In this document: piece after piece, positions 46,601-53,777 of the stretch | Position numbering within the stretch: the first letter of the stretch is position 1 | How the letters are laid out: each line of letters opens with the position of its first letter | Source: Candidatus Poseidoniaceae archaeon | Lineage (GTDB): Archaea > Thermoplasmatota > Poseidoniia > Poseidoniales > Poseidoniaceae | NCBI GenBank assembly: GCA_938084675.1 | Contig: CALKGM010000001.1 | Span: 1 to 64,000 of the forward strand | DNA length: 64,000 nucleotides | Direction: 5' to 3' | Program-made: the position numbers and the translations under genes | The notes under the pieces: model-generated | What the model saw: the letters and a program-made list of their open reading frames with translations, nothing else | What the model was told of the DNA's origin: nothing | The model's database searches: none

Positions 46601-49600
46601 TAGAGGAATGCGAATGAGGGCTGCGGATTGGAAACCGGAACTCGTTTCTCCAACCAGCAAGTTGGTAGCATTTTCATGAGTTGAGTCGGAACCACTGCCG
46701 TTCTCAATGACATAGGTGTCGACAAAGTTTGGAAGGTTGAGATGCGGGAGTGCTCCGTGGTGACGTAGTTCCACTGAAGCTTTTGTAGAATTGTAAACCG
46801 TTGTCGTGAGGTCTGGTATTTGGAAGTGGTATACATTGGACCAGTTTCCAATTTGGTTTGTTGCTGAAACTGCACGAACTCGCCAATACCAGGTACTTCC
46901 ATTGTCCAAGTCAGATGCTGGGGTGTAGGTGAGGTTGGTTGTATCAAACCCAACATTGTTCCAAGAAGTAACTGTCAAGGAGTTAAGTGAATTGAAATCA
47001 GATTGAGTATCTAGCTGGACCAAATATCCACCGATATTCATATTTCCTGAGAACGACCAGTTCAGGGTTGGCCGAGTAATCGGAGTCATGTCCACACCAG
47101 TTCCAATTGACCAAGACCCGTTGAGAGGGAGGACAAGCGAGGGGTTTGATGGCACAGCGTCTGAACCCGGAACATAAACAAACGAAAGTTCCGGTCGGTC
47201 GCTCATATCTGCTTCTGCGGCATAAAAGTAAGCAGTTCGTGAACTGCCTGAACCGACTCCAAGCATGCCTGCGACAAAGTCAACTCTGCGATCTTCTCGC
47301 ATGGCGTTTTGTACTGCAAGAGTGACGTTCCAATCCACACGGTCGCCTTCGCTGTACGTTGATCCAATCGAAGCACTGGCGAGGAGTGAGCCTCGTTCTG
47401 CACCTTTAGCTCCAGCGGTTGCCCACGAAGTGGAACCATCTAAACTGGACCAGGTAGCATCATCATCGGACCAGTTGTTTTGATTGCTTTCCCACAGGCC
47501 AACATTTGGAGAATTAAATGGGGACGAACTCAGCATCATACTAAGATGAGCAGATTCAACTGCATATCCGTCAGGAAGGAGGTTGGATACGAGATTGCAT
47601 CCAAGCAAAATAGTTGTTTCAGAAGGCAGTGTGTTATAATCCACAATAAGTTCCTCATCTCCATTGTAGTTGTCATTTACAGCACCGCTATCGATGTAGG
47701 TATCCATACATTCCGGATATTGGTTATCATTAGTACCGTTTCCATGCTTGAGTCGGAATTCGTAGCGATCGTTGCCCAAGTGAATGCTTTCAAGGTTGGA
47801 AATCAAGAAACTAGAACTTACCCATTCGCCGTAATGGTCGTCGCTGTCCACGGTTGACATCCGCCAGAAGTACATGTTTCCAAGGTCAAGCGTGTTCGCC
47901 CCCGTCATGTTCAGCGTTCCATCGGTTGCTGAGAAGTCGCTGTCCGTCCTGGTGTCAACACGCCATGTTCGGAGGCGGAAGTCTTGGTCAGTTGCCAACT
48001 CAAAGATGATGTCATCGCCGGAAGAGGGTTGTGTCCAATTGAGGGAAGGTTGTGTGTTAGCCGACAAGTTATGTCCAGATTTGTTCCAAATTGCAAGACC
48101 GTCAACTGGTGCAGTGAGTTGGACTGGAGCGGGGGGGGTTCCGTTACCCCACTTGTAAGTAAGTGAAAAGGACGGCATATCTGCTGAGTTTGCTGCTTCA
48201 GTGGAGTGGAACAGAATGCTCTCGCCGTTGGTATAACTCTGGTACTTTCCACGGACTGCAAGCATCATATCAAGGGGTAATTCATCCCCGTTGTCAAGGT
48301 AGTTTTGGACGGCTTGAGTGACATCAAAGGAAAAGGACGATGATGTTTGATTACCGTCAGCAAGTGCAACGGTTGCTGTCCCATTCCCACGACCTCCATC
48401 GTACCAAGTAATACCGGCATCGGACATCTGATTCCATGTGATTTCTTCTTCATCCCAAAGGCCTGAATCCTCCATGCCGTGCAGTGAAACAACTGGATCT
48501 CCAGAATAACTCGAGCGAGTCAACTCCATCTTTGCTGTAACGATGGTGAGATTATCATGCAGTCCAAGTTGGTCAAGTGAAGCTCGCATGTGGATTAATC
48601 GCTCTTTGTCCGAAGTCATGCTTGATTCAAGGGTTGTCAAGTCACCATAAGCAATAGATTTCGCAGTTTGACTTACCGTAGAATCTTGAATGAAATCCTC
48701 TGAAAGACCCACGGAAGACGGGTCCAACGTCATGGACGCCGTACCGTCTGCATTGTCATAAACATCGAGAGAAGGAAGGAGGAAACTTGTGACATCCCAT
48801 GCCCCAATCTGACCTGTTGAGTCGATGGAACGAACACGCATGTGCATCGTAGATCCGTTCGTGAGTGATAACGAGGAGGGAAGGGTGTAGTAACCAGATG
48901 TACCGGTAGACCCAAATGTGGTTGAGAGGGTGGAGAAGAACCATTCTTGGTCGGTCGCAGAACGCCAATCATCGCTGTTGCTCAATTGGATTTCAACATC
49001 TGAACCTGTGTTATTGTCATAGGAAAGCGAGGGGGTACTCACTGGCGTGAGGAGGAAATCACTTTCCATCCAAGGGGCGCCGTTAGGTACCGGCAAGTCC
49101 GTTTCAACTGTAGGGTTAGCGTTTGGAGCGCCGCTGGTGGTGTTCAACACAAGCTCTGGGCGGTTGGAGGCAGAGGTTGTTTCCGAGAAATGGCATTCAT
49201 ACAGAGCACCAAGTGAGGACACGATGACTGAAAGGTTACCCATGTTGTTACGGGCTGCTGTTTGGGCAATAGAAGTCACGTTGAGTGCTACGGTTCCGTT
49301 TCCAGTAACGTGAACAGGAGGCTCCCAAACGCCGCGGTCGGATGAGCCATCTGCACCTAAATCACCCCACGCTGCGTTGCTAGCAAAAACGGCCCAGGAC
49401 GCAAATGAGCCGTTCCAAGACCGCTTCATTTCTCCGGCGAAAACTGACATATCAGAAAAACCGATACTATCTGTTGTGCATTGCAGATTTAGGGTTGCGC
49501 TGTGAATCGTATCGGACGATGTGTAGTTCATGGGGAACCGCAGAAGTAGTCTTGAATCCGCCATCACTCCAGAGGAGAGTATACCGGACGCAGAGGTATT

Positions 49601-49801
49601 GTAAGTGTTACTCGGATTGGCCAAACTGATGTAGGTATCTGCCGTTGGGCTATGAGTGGAAACAACGTGCTGCGGGGATATTTCATCTTCAAGTTCAGTC
49701 CACCCCTCAAGAGTTTGGGGGAGAAGAAGGTCTGCAAGAAGGAACATCAGAACAAGGACGAGCGCAGTACTGCTGCGAGTGTTTGACGGAATACGACTCA
49801 T
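40616..49801 (-). CDS. Giant secreted protein (3061 aa) with DNRLRE-type and Ig-like domains
   Basis: A signal peptide (about 10-31) is followed by about seven copies of a DNRLRE/disaggregatase-related beta-sandwich. These are recognisable as xDTYIxSGxxxxNxGxxxxLxVG followed by LLRFP-type strands and WxxSxATWxxxxGxxWAxxG. They alternate with fibronectin-III-like domains (FSWNYT, WYWRVRAVSATNQIG). From about residue 2150 there are Big-type Ig domains. A membrane helix lies near residue 2930, then GPSGPAP repeats and a Trp-rich acidic tail. DNRLRE domains occur in secreted polysaccharide-active and cell-surface proteins, so binding to polysaccharide-rich particles is plausible. Full length (9186 bp) is one open frame, with no frameshift. 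Confidence 0.8.
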   Translation of the reverse strand: MSRIPSNTRSSTALVLVLMFLLADLLLPQTLEGWTELEDEISPQHVVSTHSPTADTYISLANPSNTYNTSASGILSSGVMADSRLLLRFPMNYTSSDTIHSATLNLQCTTDSIGFSDMSVFAGEMKRSWNGSFASWAVFASNAAWGDLGADGSSDRGVWEPPVHVTGNGTVALNVTSIAQTAARNNMGNLSVIVSSLGALYECHFSETTSASNRPELVLNTTSGAPNANPTVETDLPVPNGAPWMESDFLLTPVSTPSLSYDNNTGSDVEIQLSNSDDWRSATDQEWFFSTLSTTFGSTGTSGYYTLPSSLSLTNGSTMHMRVRSIDSTGQIGAWDVTSFLLPSLDVYDNADGTASMTLDPSSVGLSEDFIQDSTVSQTAKSIAYGDLTTLESSMTSDKERLIHMRASLDQLGLHDNLTIVTAKMELTRSSYSGDPVVSLHGMEDSGLWDEEEITWNQMSDAGITWYDGGRGNGTATVALADGNQTSSSFSFDVTQAVQNYLDNGDELPLDMMLAVRGKYQSYTNGESILFHSTEAANSADMPSFSLTYKWGNGTPPAPVQLTAPVDGLAIWNKSGHNLSANTQPSLNWTQPSSGDDIIFELATDQDFRLRTWRVDTRTDSDFSATDGTLNMTGANTLDLGNMYFWRMSTVDSDDHYGEWVSSSFLISNLESIHLGNDRYEFRLKHGNGTNDNQYPECMDTYIDSGAVNDNYNGDEELIVDYNTLPSETTILLGCNLVSNLLPDGYAVESAHLSMMLSSSPFNSPNVGLWESNQNNWSDDDATWSSLDGSTSWATAGAKGAERGSLLASASIGSTYSEGDRVDWNVTLAVQNAMREDRRVDFVAGMLGVGSGSSRTAYFYAAEADMSDRPELSFVYVPGSDAVPSNPSLVLPLNGSWSIGTGVDMTPITRPTLNWSFSGNMNIGGYLVQLDTQSDFNSLNSLTVTSWNNVGFDTTNLTYTPASDLDNGSTWYWRVRAVSATNQIGNWSNVYHFQIPDLTTTVYNSTKASVELRHHGALPHLNLPNFVDTYVIENGSGSDSTHENATNLLVGETSSGFQSAALIRIPLSEVPQPANSRVSGAELSLFAEYDSVEDEPVAIRPVLQNWTTSANATTYDGVNNWSLRGGRDIGVDIGSYVDIMDSVSDDWMDFDVTEAVQGALANGQTHLSLMVYSSYTPTADLVKFTSAQGSASERPYLTLTWENGLVATPVTAGQNVAPAANSIVWDQTSHALTPEFQPIFSWNYTGQSTVTDWRLFILADADDDMSGLETYDSRIDTSSFDLTNLTFTPPNDLDFTQEIRWMVQPLNNGMLGPRSSSTNFFIPEELGSEINSTDATLSIQEGAYVSDLAYPAVMQDTYLDSGNTFSNKGSDTILSVGRSQLSYSNTALRTSSLIDIDFSNLPMPGTYEVLDATLEMDVLSSNGFVFMTVSEMTTSWSESSVWAYPAGNTTSWAGPGAYHSADSEAPFNSGFWVNTTGSFAANVTALVQHALAGGQNGINVILQPEEVNSIVNGRLTLASSEHPSVDLRPRLNITYRITNPFLVVAPTGLQPVDGATLWDTTQPRPSGQNETDFSWNSTITNQSQMVACFASNARFTEDLECYSTAELLNGSVDNASYDAQNNTVTNSAMEQGDEWVFWRMRSDQNERIGEWSATQKYRNPDDFGTGDGDGNHSITLQRGTIFTDTSVVPAVPDLSIDSQATVNNGGSANLILGTPVAGAGESRILIEYDLSSLPWPAAMTPTSMVMRLYQNTFSGSVSTTVSAHACSPFSESSTVWANAPTCSSSEITRTTIPALSPSGWVDWDLTSLAQSNIANGNTTMTVMLKRVGTSSATLVFDSSDASTSSQRPTLVLEYIDNVAGIIPPSQPVQIGPLDGTVLYSESGGVLSPLQSPILSWSPLIGATGYILTVANESGVYKYKSWEDSEITNTTFRFNDNLSAGSVFTWWVQGVNQSIPGPSSSRWSFAIGSPNHVDNNDLTFTYTFQTGNEVEAYGHTNIQDTSLYSESGGDNFGGDSALAVGTFCGVLWTAECRATLSLDTGQIPFPVYQQVHSASLGLYVDGWTSAGGATSVSFSIHEVLNPNWTHTSATWNGSTSGINWGAPGMQSGLDYATSPISTTVLNVDSTGWAWFDIGVEGMTVNSRHTWIMIGTANAGHAHASFSSSESLAAENRPKMLLNTTNVTSIDIAPTGSVSTDADTTVNFNSVAYDHLSMVQSPPVLWTSTSGSIGLNGLFTPSTAGTHQVQACFGLVCGVQNISVTPGAPVTLVVSPLTATISADETLAITAEMVDQHGNAVPGEPIIYTPTNGSMNAVTPNVFQPFSTGTHIVQVRHAVTGGAFVDVSITVTSGAPAYFELNGCTGTVPAGVWCDITAEVFDQFGNQLDLAEAGNLTWTTTNGNYSELNQQYFPDHVGTWWLNLTSVSGAADELMITVGHGEIQFLELNTSSTSVTADDRVYINTTRVDVRGNRLSVILPSDNWTKKADGQLTPGSPAIWDPVSRGAKTIEARYESTLSEVVITVVEGKIQTLIIVVDDVESTWETFDLTADETIEAKIRAIDAKGNKWDVQANWSLDHPTMGESSSFLEKALGDSTVFTPYFASDDAYIMTAAYFDGTVSHAVSINITVDHGFLHTVSMTATATNPQQTSGANFDMTADYGVDFMAELYDLDNNRIDASELTWLVDLPNGETIDATTDLLLSDMSWIPENVGTYTVTAFSISGTGYNISDSVSFTVYHGVPTTVMASVTNSNPTAGDFIQFYVNGTDQYGNVFSQNVQWTENEGEVSGLIADDETDGAYTYAAEVAGIHTLVYRVNTNVESVLEINVSAQSLVNRLEVNLTKTTLDQLATLEVNIRAFDAFNNEIAVPPSIKVDASGRATVTMISSEVWTVTTLDDGPQTISVNVGSVRVDSNIEVTGTTAGFFEAGGTLYYVGAGLLGLVAIVLLVLLVMFMRSGNEGWDEDDYDDEDEDESPKSRPSGLASGPSGPAPGPSGPAPGPSGPAPGPSGPAPSVAEPEVEEVTEAESSVEDDDSYRVDEDGTEWWEDEEGTWWFRLSGQEEWEEWTE
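40619..40717 (-). other. Trp-rich acidic C-terminal tail of the 3061-aa protein
   Basis: The last 33 residues contain eight Trp in the pattern DGTEWWEDEEGTWWFR followed by EEWEEWTE, on the predicted cytoplasmic side of the anchor. The 868-aa partner has a related end (YWEVTPEGEW). It looks like a short folded or binding motif; function unknown. Confidence 0.5.
40784..40888 (-). repeat. 21-bp tandem repeat encoding GPSGPAP
   Basis: Five near-identical 21-bp units (plus-strand form TGGCGCTGGGCCGCTTGGACC) encode tandem GPSGPAP heptapeptides in the cytoplasmic linker of the 3061-aa protein. Base differences are mostly synonymous. The repeat number is likely to vary between strains. Confidence 0.85.
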
Positions 49802-49827
49802 GGGACTCGTCCCTTACACGACTCTCC

Positions 49828-49834
49828 GTTATAC
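49828..49834 (-). promoter_or_regulatory. TATA-like box of the giant surface operon
   Basis: Minus-strand GTATAAC is centred about 30 nt before the ATG at 49801. It would drive a near-leaderless transcript covering the 3061-aa and 868-aa genes, about 11.8 kb. Confidence 0.4.
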
Positions 49835-49950
49835 GGTCTTTTCCCTCCCAAGCCATGGATGTCGTCTCCAAAAACATGAAATTCTTAGCGTGATTTCATT
49901 CCAAAGTTAATGCGAATGTTGAAGGATGCTCGTCGCCGAGAGGCTACAGC

Positions 49951-50907
49951 ATGAGTGAACTTTGGGTCGAAAAACACCGCCCGCAATCGGTTGACCAAAT
50001 TCGTGGCCAAGCGGCGGTGGTTCAGCGACTAGGAACCTATGCTGGAACCAAGAATTTCCCGCATCTTCTTTTCGCTGGCCCTCCGGGGACGGGTAAAACC
50101 ACCGCAGCGATGGCCTTGACCAAGGATATCTTCGGCTCAGACTACCGACAAAATCTTCTTGAGATGAACGCATCTGATGAGCGGAAATTGGAGAGTATTC
50201 GTACGAAAGTCAAACAATTTGCTCGCACTCAACCCTATGGCGGAGCAGCCTTCAAAATCATCTTTCTCGACGAGGCTGATGCGTTGACCAATGATGCCCA
50301 AGGAGCATTGCGTCGAATCATGGAGCAGTACGCAGAAACGTGCCGGTTTATTCTTTCTTGCAATTATTCGTCCAAGATTATTGAGCCGATTCAATCTCGT
50401 TGTGCAGTGTTCAGATTTCGCCCCCTCGCTGACGCTGATGTCTCTTCACAAGTTGCCCATGTTGCTCAACTTGAAGGGTTGACGATGGAAGATGGCTCGG
50501 TGGAGGCATTAACCCGAATTTCCCAAGGCGACCTTAGAAAAGCACTCACTGCACTCCAGGTTGCTGCAGCACTCAATACAACCGTCAACAGAGATTTGGT
50601 CTATGAGACATCAGCCACAGCACCGCCAGAAGCCCTCCATGCCTACCTCATGTCATGCCGTGACGATGGCTTCCATGTAGCACGGCGCAGGCTTAGAGAA
50701 CTTCTGGACCAATTCGGTTTGGCAGGTACTGATTTTGTCAATCAACTCCACAGGGAATTATACAGTGCGGACTTTCTTGAGGAACGCTCCAAGCTCGAGT
50801 TGACGGAATGGATGGCTGAAATTGATTATCGTTTGGTAGAGGGTGGAGGCGAACAGATTCAACTCGATGCATTAACGGCTCAAATTGTTAAGCATCTCGC
50901 TGCGTGA
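49951..50907 (+). CDS. rfcS: Replication factor C small subunit
   Basis: Clamp-loader ATPase that opens and loads the PCNA ring during DNA replication, in a complex with RfcL. 318 residues: RFC box II-type start WVEKHRPQSVDQIRGQ, Walker A GPPGTGKT (about 47-54), Walker B FLDEADAL (about 108-115), sensor 1 LSCNYSSKI, the arginine-finger QSRCAVFRF, and the C-terminal collar domain. Length is typical (about 320). The start codon follows GAGAGG. It is divergent from the giant surface gene over about 149 bp. Confidence 0.96.
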   Translation: MSELWVEKHRPQSVDQIRGQAAVVQRLGTYAGTKNFPHLLFAGPPGTGKTTAAMALTKDIFGSDYRQNLLEMNASDERKLESIRTKVKQFARTQPYGGAAFKIIFLDEADALTNDAQGALRRIMEQYAETCRFILSCNYSSKIIEPIQSRCAVFRFRPLADADVSSQVAHVAQLEGLTMEDGSVEALTRISQGDLRKALTALQVAAALNTTVNRDLVYETSATAPPEALHAYLMSCRDDGFHVARRRLRELLDQFGLAGTDFVNQLHRELYSADFLEERSKLELTEWMAEIDYRLVEGGGEQIQLDALTAQIVKHLAA

Positions 50908-50972
50908 TTTCAGTTTCACTTTTCGCATGGGGCCTAAGAAAACAATGTATCTCAAGACCGCTTGCAGAAAAC

Positions 50973-51149
50973 ATGAATCACTTATCCGAGCGAATTGGAG
51001 ACGCCCTTTGCTACACTGCATTTGCACCAGTCGTTCGATGGCTCAGACGGAGACATCAAGCCATACTGGCTCGTGAGCAGTACGATTACCGACGTATTGA
51101 TTCAATTCTGAATCAAATCATGATGGTCCATAGCGACTTACTCAGCTGA
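50973..51149 (+). CDS. Small unrecognised protein, 58 aa
   Basis: Begins MNHLSERIGDALCYTAFAPV and continues with a highly basic helix (WLRRRHQAILAREQYDYRR) and a hydrophobic C-terminal helix (IDSILNQIMMVHSDLLS). It lies 65 bp after rfcS on the same strand and overlaps the end of the convergent membrane-protein gene by 12 bp. An in-frame ATG at 50904 would overlap the rfcS stop; I prefer the internal ATG. The regular amphipathic helices argue that it is real, but no family is recognised. Confidence 0.45.
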   Translation: MNHLSERIGDALCYTAFAPVVRWLRRRHQAILAREQYDYRRIDSILNQIMMVHSDLLS

Positions 51150-52055
51150 GGAATCAGGCGCTAGGATAGAAAACGTCCACTCGTAAACCCGGGTGTTGAC
51201 CCATGGGTCCCCTTGTTCTGTGATTTCTACCGTGAAGGTGTGATCTCCAACAGCCAATGATTCACCAATATTGAGTGCGAATGGTTGGTCTTGTTCCCCA
51301 TGTGGAAGAAGAATCGGAGCACTGCGATTGTTCACTCTTTTCCAGGTGCCCACTTCATCACCGTATTCAGTCCAAAAGGTCGTATTTGCTTCTACGGTAG
51401 TGTCGGTTGTTTGGAACCGGTGAGACACCGTAACGTTAGCGTCTTCATCCCCCACGTTATCAGCCAAACCGAATAGCAACCATACACTTCCATCAAGGTA
51501 TTCTCCATCGGTCAGTTGCCAGGATAGAAGGTTGTCTTTTCCGCTACCATCTGCAAACGTAAAATTATCTCCATTGTCTACTGCGATTGCCCAATCGTTG
51601 GACACTTGAGGAGCAACGATATCTCCGAACGGAGGATTGACAAGAAGGAAGGACAGGGAAAGGAAGGTAAACGTGTAGAGAAAGGCAGCTCTAAACCAAG
51701 TTCCTTTCGTGTAATGCTCGTGAAATCGCTCGGGCATGACGGTCCTGTGGATTTGTGGAATGAGAATTATCATGACCAAAGGCAACATGTAGAGGATGTC
51801 AGTTTTATCCATGGTGGTGGACGGCATGAGAACATAACGCATCAAGGCAGTCACAGTAAAAGCGAATAAAATCACCAGCCACATCGATGAGGTATCCGCC
51901 TTTTCTTTGTTCACATATTTCACCGGGTCAAAGGGCTCAATACCTAAATCCGAACCAGAACGCCGTTTCTTTTTCTCATCAGCGGCCCCTCGTCCATCTC
52001 TGGACCTACGGTCGGATGCTTGAGCCGCGGCCATGGCTGTTTGGAGGTCCACCAT
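51138..52055 (-). CDS. Membrane protein with extracytoplasmic beta domain, unknown function
   Basis: 305 residues. A basic cytoplasmic N-terminus (DRRSRDGRGAADEKKKRR) is followed by three membrane helices (about 58-75, 87-102 and 120-138). An extracytoplasmic beta-rich domain (about 150-305) follows, with patterns such as DGEYLDGSVWLLFGLADNVGDEDANVTVSHRFQT and sequons NFT, NVT and NTT. That domain resembles a beta-sandwich like those of the secreted proteins here. No family recognised. Its 3' end overlaps the small gene after rfcS by 12 bp. It is divergent from tRNA-Met. Confidence 0.6.
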   Translation of the reverse strand: MVDLQTAMAAAQASDRRSRDGRGAADEKKKRRSGSDLGIEPFDPVKYVNKEKADTSSMWLVILFAFTVTALMRYVLMPSTTMDKTDILYMLPLVMIILIPQIHRTVMPERFHEHYTKGTWFRAAFLYTFTFLSLSFLLVNPPFGDIVAPQVSNDWAIAVDNGDNFTFADGSGKDNLLSWQLTDGEYLDGSVWLLFGLADNVGDEDANVTVSHRFQTTDTTVEANTTFWTEYGDEVGTWKRVNNRSAPILLPHGEQDQPFALNIGESLAVGDHTFTVEITEQGDPWVNTRVYEWTFSILAPDSSAE

Positions 52056-52185
52056 ACCCCGTCGGGAGACGAGGGGGTGTTAGAACACTACGGTAAGGCG
52101 GCATCAAAAATTTACCTCTTTTCAGGGCGATTGGGAAGATTGGCTTCCGATTTCTTCAAAGAGGGAAGGGCTCAGCGCAGGTTAA

Positions 52186-52315
52186 GCCGGGGTGGCGTAG
52201 TTGGTAGCGCGTCGGACTCATAGGGCAGCCATCAAGGCGATCGTATGACGTGCAAGCCCCTTGTGGTGTCTGAGACATCCGAAGGTCGCGGGTTCGAGCC
52301 CCGCTCCCGGCACCA
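52186..52315 (+). tRNA. Elongator tRNA-Met (CAU) with a 54-nt intron, CCA encoded
   Basis: Acceptor GCCGGGG pairs with TCCCGGC (one G:U at the base); the T arm is GCGGGTTCGAGCCCCGC; the anticodon stem is TCGGA (52212-52216) with TCCGA (52278-52282). The loop starts CTCATA, so the anticodon is CAU at 52219-52221. The intron is 52223-52276, between positions 37 and 38. Removing it leaves a 73-nt tRNA, followed by genomic CCA at 52313-52315. The stem lacks the three G:C pairs of initiator tRNA, so elongator Met is preferred; Ile2 (lysidine/agmatidine type) is less likely. Confidence 0.9.
52223..52276 (+). other. tRNA intron
   Basis: A 54-nt intron at the canonical 37/38 site of tRNA-Met, the usual target of the archaeal splicing endonuclease. 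Exact cut sites are inferred from the cloverleaf and could shift by one or two bases; a bulge-helix-bulge fold was not computed. Confidence 0.75.
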
Positions 52316-52386
52316 CTGATGCATTCACTGCGTACGACATGACCTAACATTCAAGAGCGTTTCACGGGCAGTCGAGAGACCTAATC

Positions 52387-52395
52387 ATTAAATTA
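52387..52395 (+). promoter_or_regulatory. TATA-like box of the TetR operon
   Basis: ATTAAATTA is centred about 32 nt before the ATG at 52423. That places the transcription start at or next to the start codon, as in leaderless archaeal mRNAs. Confidence 0.5.
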
Positions 52396-52420
52396 GACCA
52401 GCCGGTCGGACCGACTGGTC
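52396..52420 (+). promoter_or_regulatory. Palindromic operator for the TetR regulator
   Basis: A 25-bp near-perfect palindrome, GACCAG-(C/A mismatch)-CGGTC-G-GACCG-CTGGTC, centred at 52408. Only one symmetric pair plus the central base deviates. It fills the gap between the TATA-like box and the start codon, so a bound TetR dimer would block initiation. Autorepression of the regulator and of the ABC genes behind it is the likely outcome. Confidence 0.7.
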
Positions 52421-52422
52421 CA

Positions 52423-53049
52423 ATGCCTCTCACACGCTATGAGTCCATTGATGAAACCCTCAAGGCGAGGATTCTTGATGTATCCAAACAAGAGTTTGCC
52501 ACGCATGGCTATGAAGGGGCTTCATACAACAAAATCATTCAAAAAATCGGTATCTCAAAAGGTTCAATGTACTATTACTTTGAAAACAAAGAAGATCTGT
52601 TCGTCACGTGTTTTCTAGATGCGTTTGCACGTGCAACTGGAAGTTTTGATTTTGCAAAGGCTTCATTCCCCTTGACGGAGGACAAACCCACATATTGGAA
52701 TTCAATCAAAGCGATGTCATCAAGGCAGTGGAATGATGTGTTTCAGCACCCGGTCTTAATGCCCCTCATGCGCCACTTGGTTTCACTGGGAACGGATCAC
52801 CCCATTTTCAATAAGTTGAACGCAGAATGTGAGGGCTTGAGAGAGTATGGTGACATAATGGCCCTTCTTGAACATGGAGTGCATATTGGGGCAATACGTG
52901 ATGATGTCCCCCTCCATGTGCTCATTCGCATGAACACCGAATATGAGGTATGGCTGTTGAAAGAAATGCAGGAAGGCCGCTTGAATGAACAACAAGTGGT
53001 TGACAAATTCTTTGAGATGTTTAAACAACTCTTTGAAGCAAGAAGGTGA
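52423..53049 (+). CDS. TetR family transcriptional regulator
   Basis: 208 residues. The N-terminal helix-turn-helix reads LDVSKQEFATHGYEGASYNKI (about 18-38), then a recognition helix in GISKGSMYYYFENKEDL (about 44-60). The C-terminal ligand-binding region is all-helical (about 70-205) with no recognised ligand type. It is the first gene of the cluster with the ABC ATPase (5 bp downstream) and the FtsX permease. The palindrome 2 bp before its start codon is the probable operator. Full-length, with normal TetR size. Confidence 0.9.
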   Translation: MPLTRYESIDETLKARILDVSKQEFATHGYEGASYNKIIQKIGISKGSMYYYFENKEDLFVTCFLDAFARATGSFDFAKASFPLTEDKPTYWNSIKAMSSRQWNDVFQHPVLMPLMRHLVSLGTDHPIFNKLNAECEGLREYGDIMALLEHGVHIGAIRDDVPLHVLIRMNTEYEVWLLKEMQEGRLNEQQVVDKFFEMFKQLFEARR

Positions 53050-53054
53050 AATAA

Positions 53055-53768
53055 ATGAAAAAATTATTGCAAATGGAAAACCTAGAACGACATTACGAAA
53101 CGCCTGCAGGCGTTGTCAAAGCGCTTGATGGCGTGACGTTTGAAATCCATGAGGGTGAGCGTGTCATTCTCCTTGGCCCGTCCGGCTCAGGAAAAACCAC
53201 GCTCCTCAATTGTCTTTCAGCTCTTGACAGCCCAACCGGGGGCGAGTACACGTTCATGTCAAATCAAACGGATGCACTGGATGCAGTTCCCCGTAACAGT
53301 TCGGAGAAAATGACATCTTTCCGAAGAGATAATATTGGCTATGTGTTCCAATTTTTTAATCTCCTGCAAGACCTTACGGTTCTAGAGAACATCCTCCTCA
53401 TACAGGAACTGGCTGGCAAGAAAGACCCTGCAAGAGCAAAAGAGTTGTTGAAACTCGTCGGCCTTCAATCTGAAATTAACCGTTTCCCGGGTGAAATTAG
53501 CGGTGGACAACAGCAGCGAGTAGCCATTGCACGAAGCATTGCAAAGCGTCCAACTCTTCTGCTGGGTGACGAACTCACTGGTAACCTTGACACAGAGACT
53601 TCAAACAAAGTCATGGAAGCCTTGGTGAGTGCCTGCAAGCAAGAAAACATCACTTCTGTGTTCGTCACTCACGACGAAGGTTTGGTCAAGTATGCGACAA
53701 GAGTGATTCGAATAGACAGTGGGAAAATTGTTTCCGATGAGCATACGAACAACGATTCTTCTGAGTGA
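53055..53768 (+). CDS. ABC transporter ATP-binding protein, MacB/LolD type
   Basis: 237 residues. Walker A GPSGSGKT (about 38-45), a Q-loop YVFQFFN, signature [12 protein letters not shown] (about 143-154), D-loop GNLD and H-loop VTHDE are all present. Motif order and the neighbouring FtsX permease assign it to the MacB/LolD (Type VII) family, which couples ATP use to lipoprotein movement, peptide export or periplasmic mechanics rather than ordinary transmembrane transport. The Walker B block reads [12 protein letters not shown] where DEPTGNLD is usual (Pro to Leu). It is encoded 9 bp before the permease. Confidence 0.9.
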   Translation: MKKLLQMENLERHYETPAGVVKALDGVTFEIHEGERVILLGPSGSGKTTLLNCLSALDSPTGGEYTFMSNQTDALDAVPRNSSEKMTSFRRDNIGYVFQFFNLLQDLTVLENILLIQELAGKKDPARAKELLKLVGLQSEINRFPGEISGGQQQRVAIARSIAKRPTLLLGDELTGNLDTETSNKVMEALVSACKQENITSVFVTHDEGLVKYATRVIRIDSGKIVSDEHTNNDSSE

Positions 53769-53777
53769 GGTTTTACA

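Noticed and set aside
52156..52350. Minus-strand frame over tRNA-Met
   Set aside because: It covers a confident tRNA gene with intron; a shadow translation.
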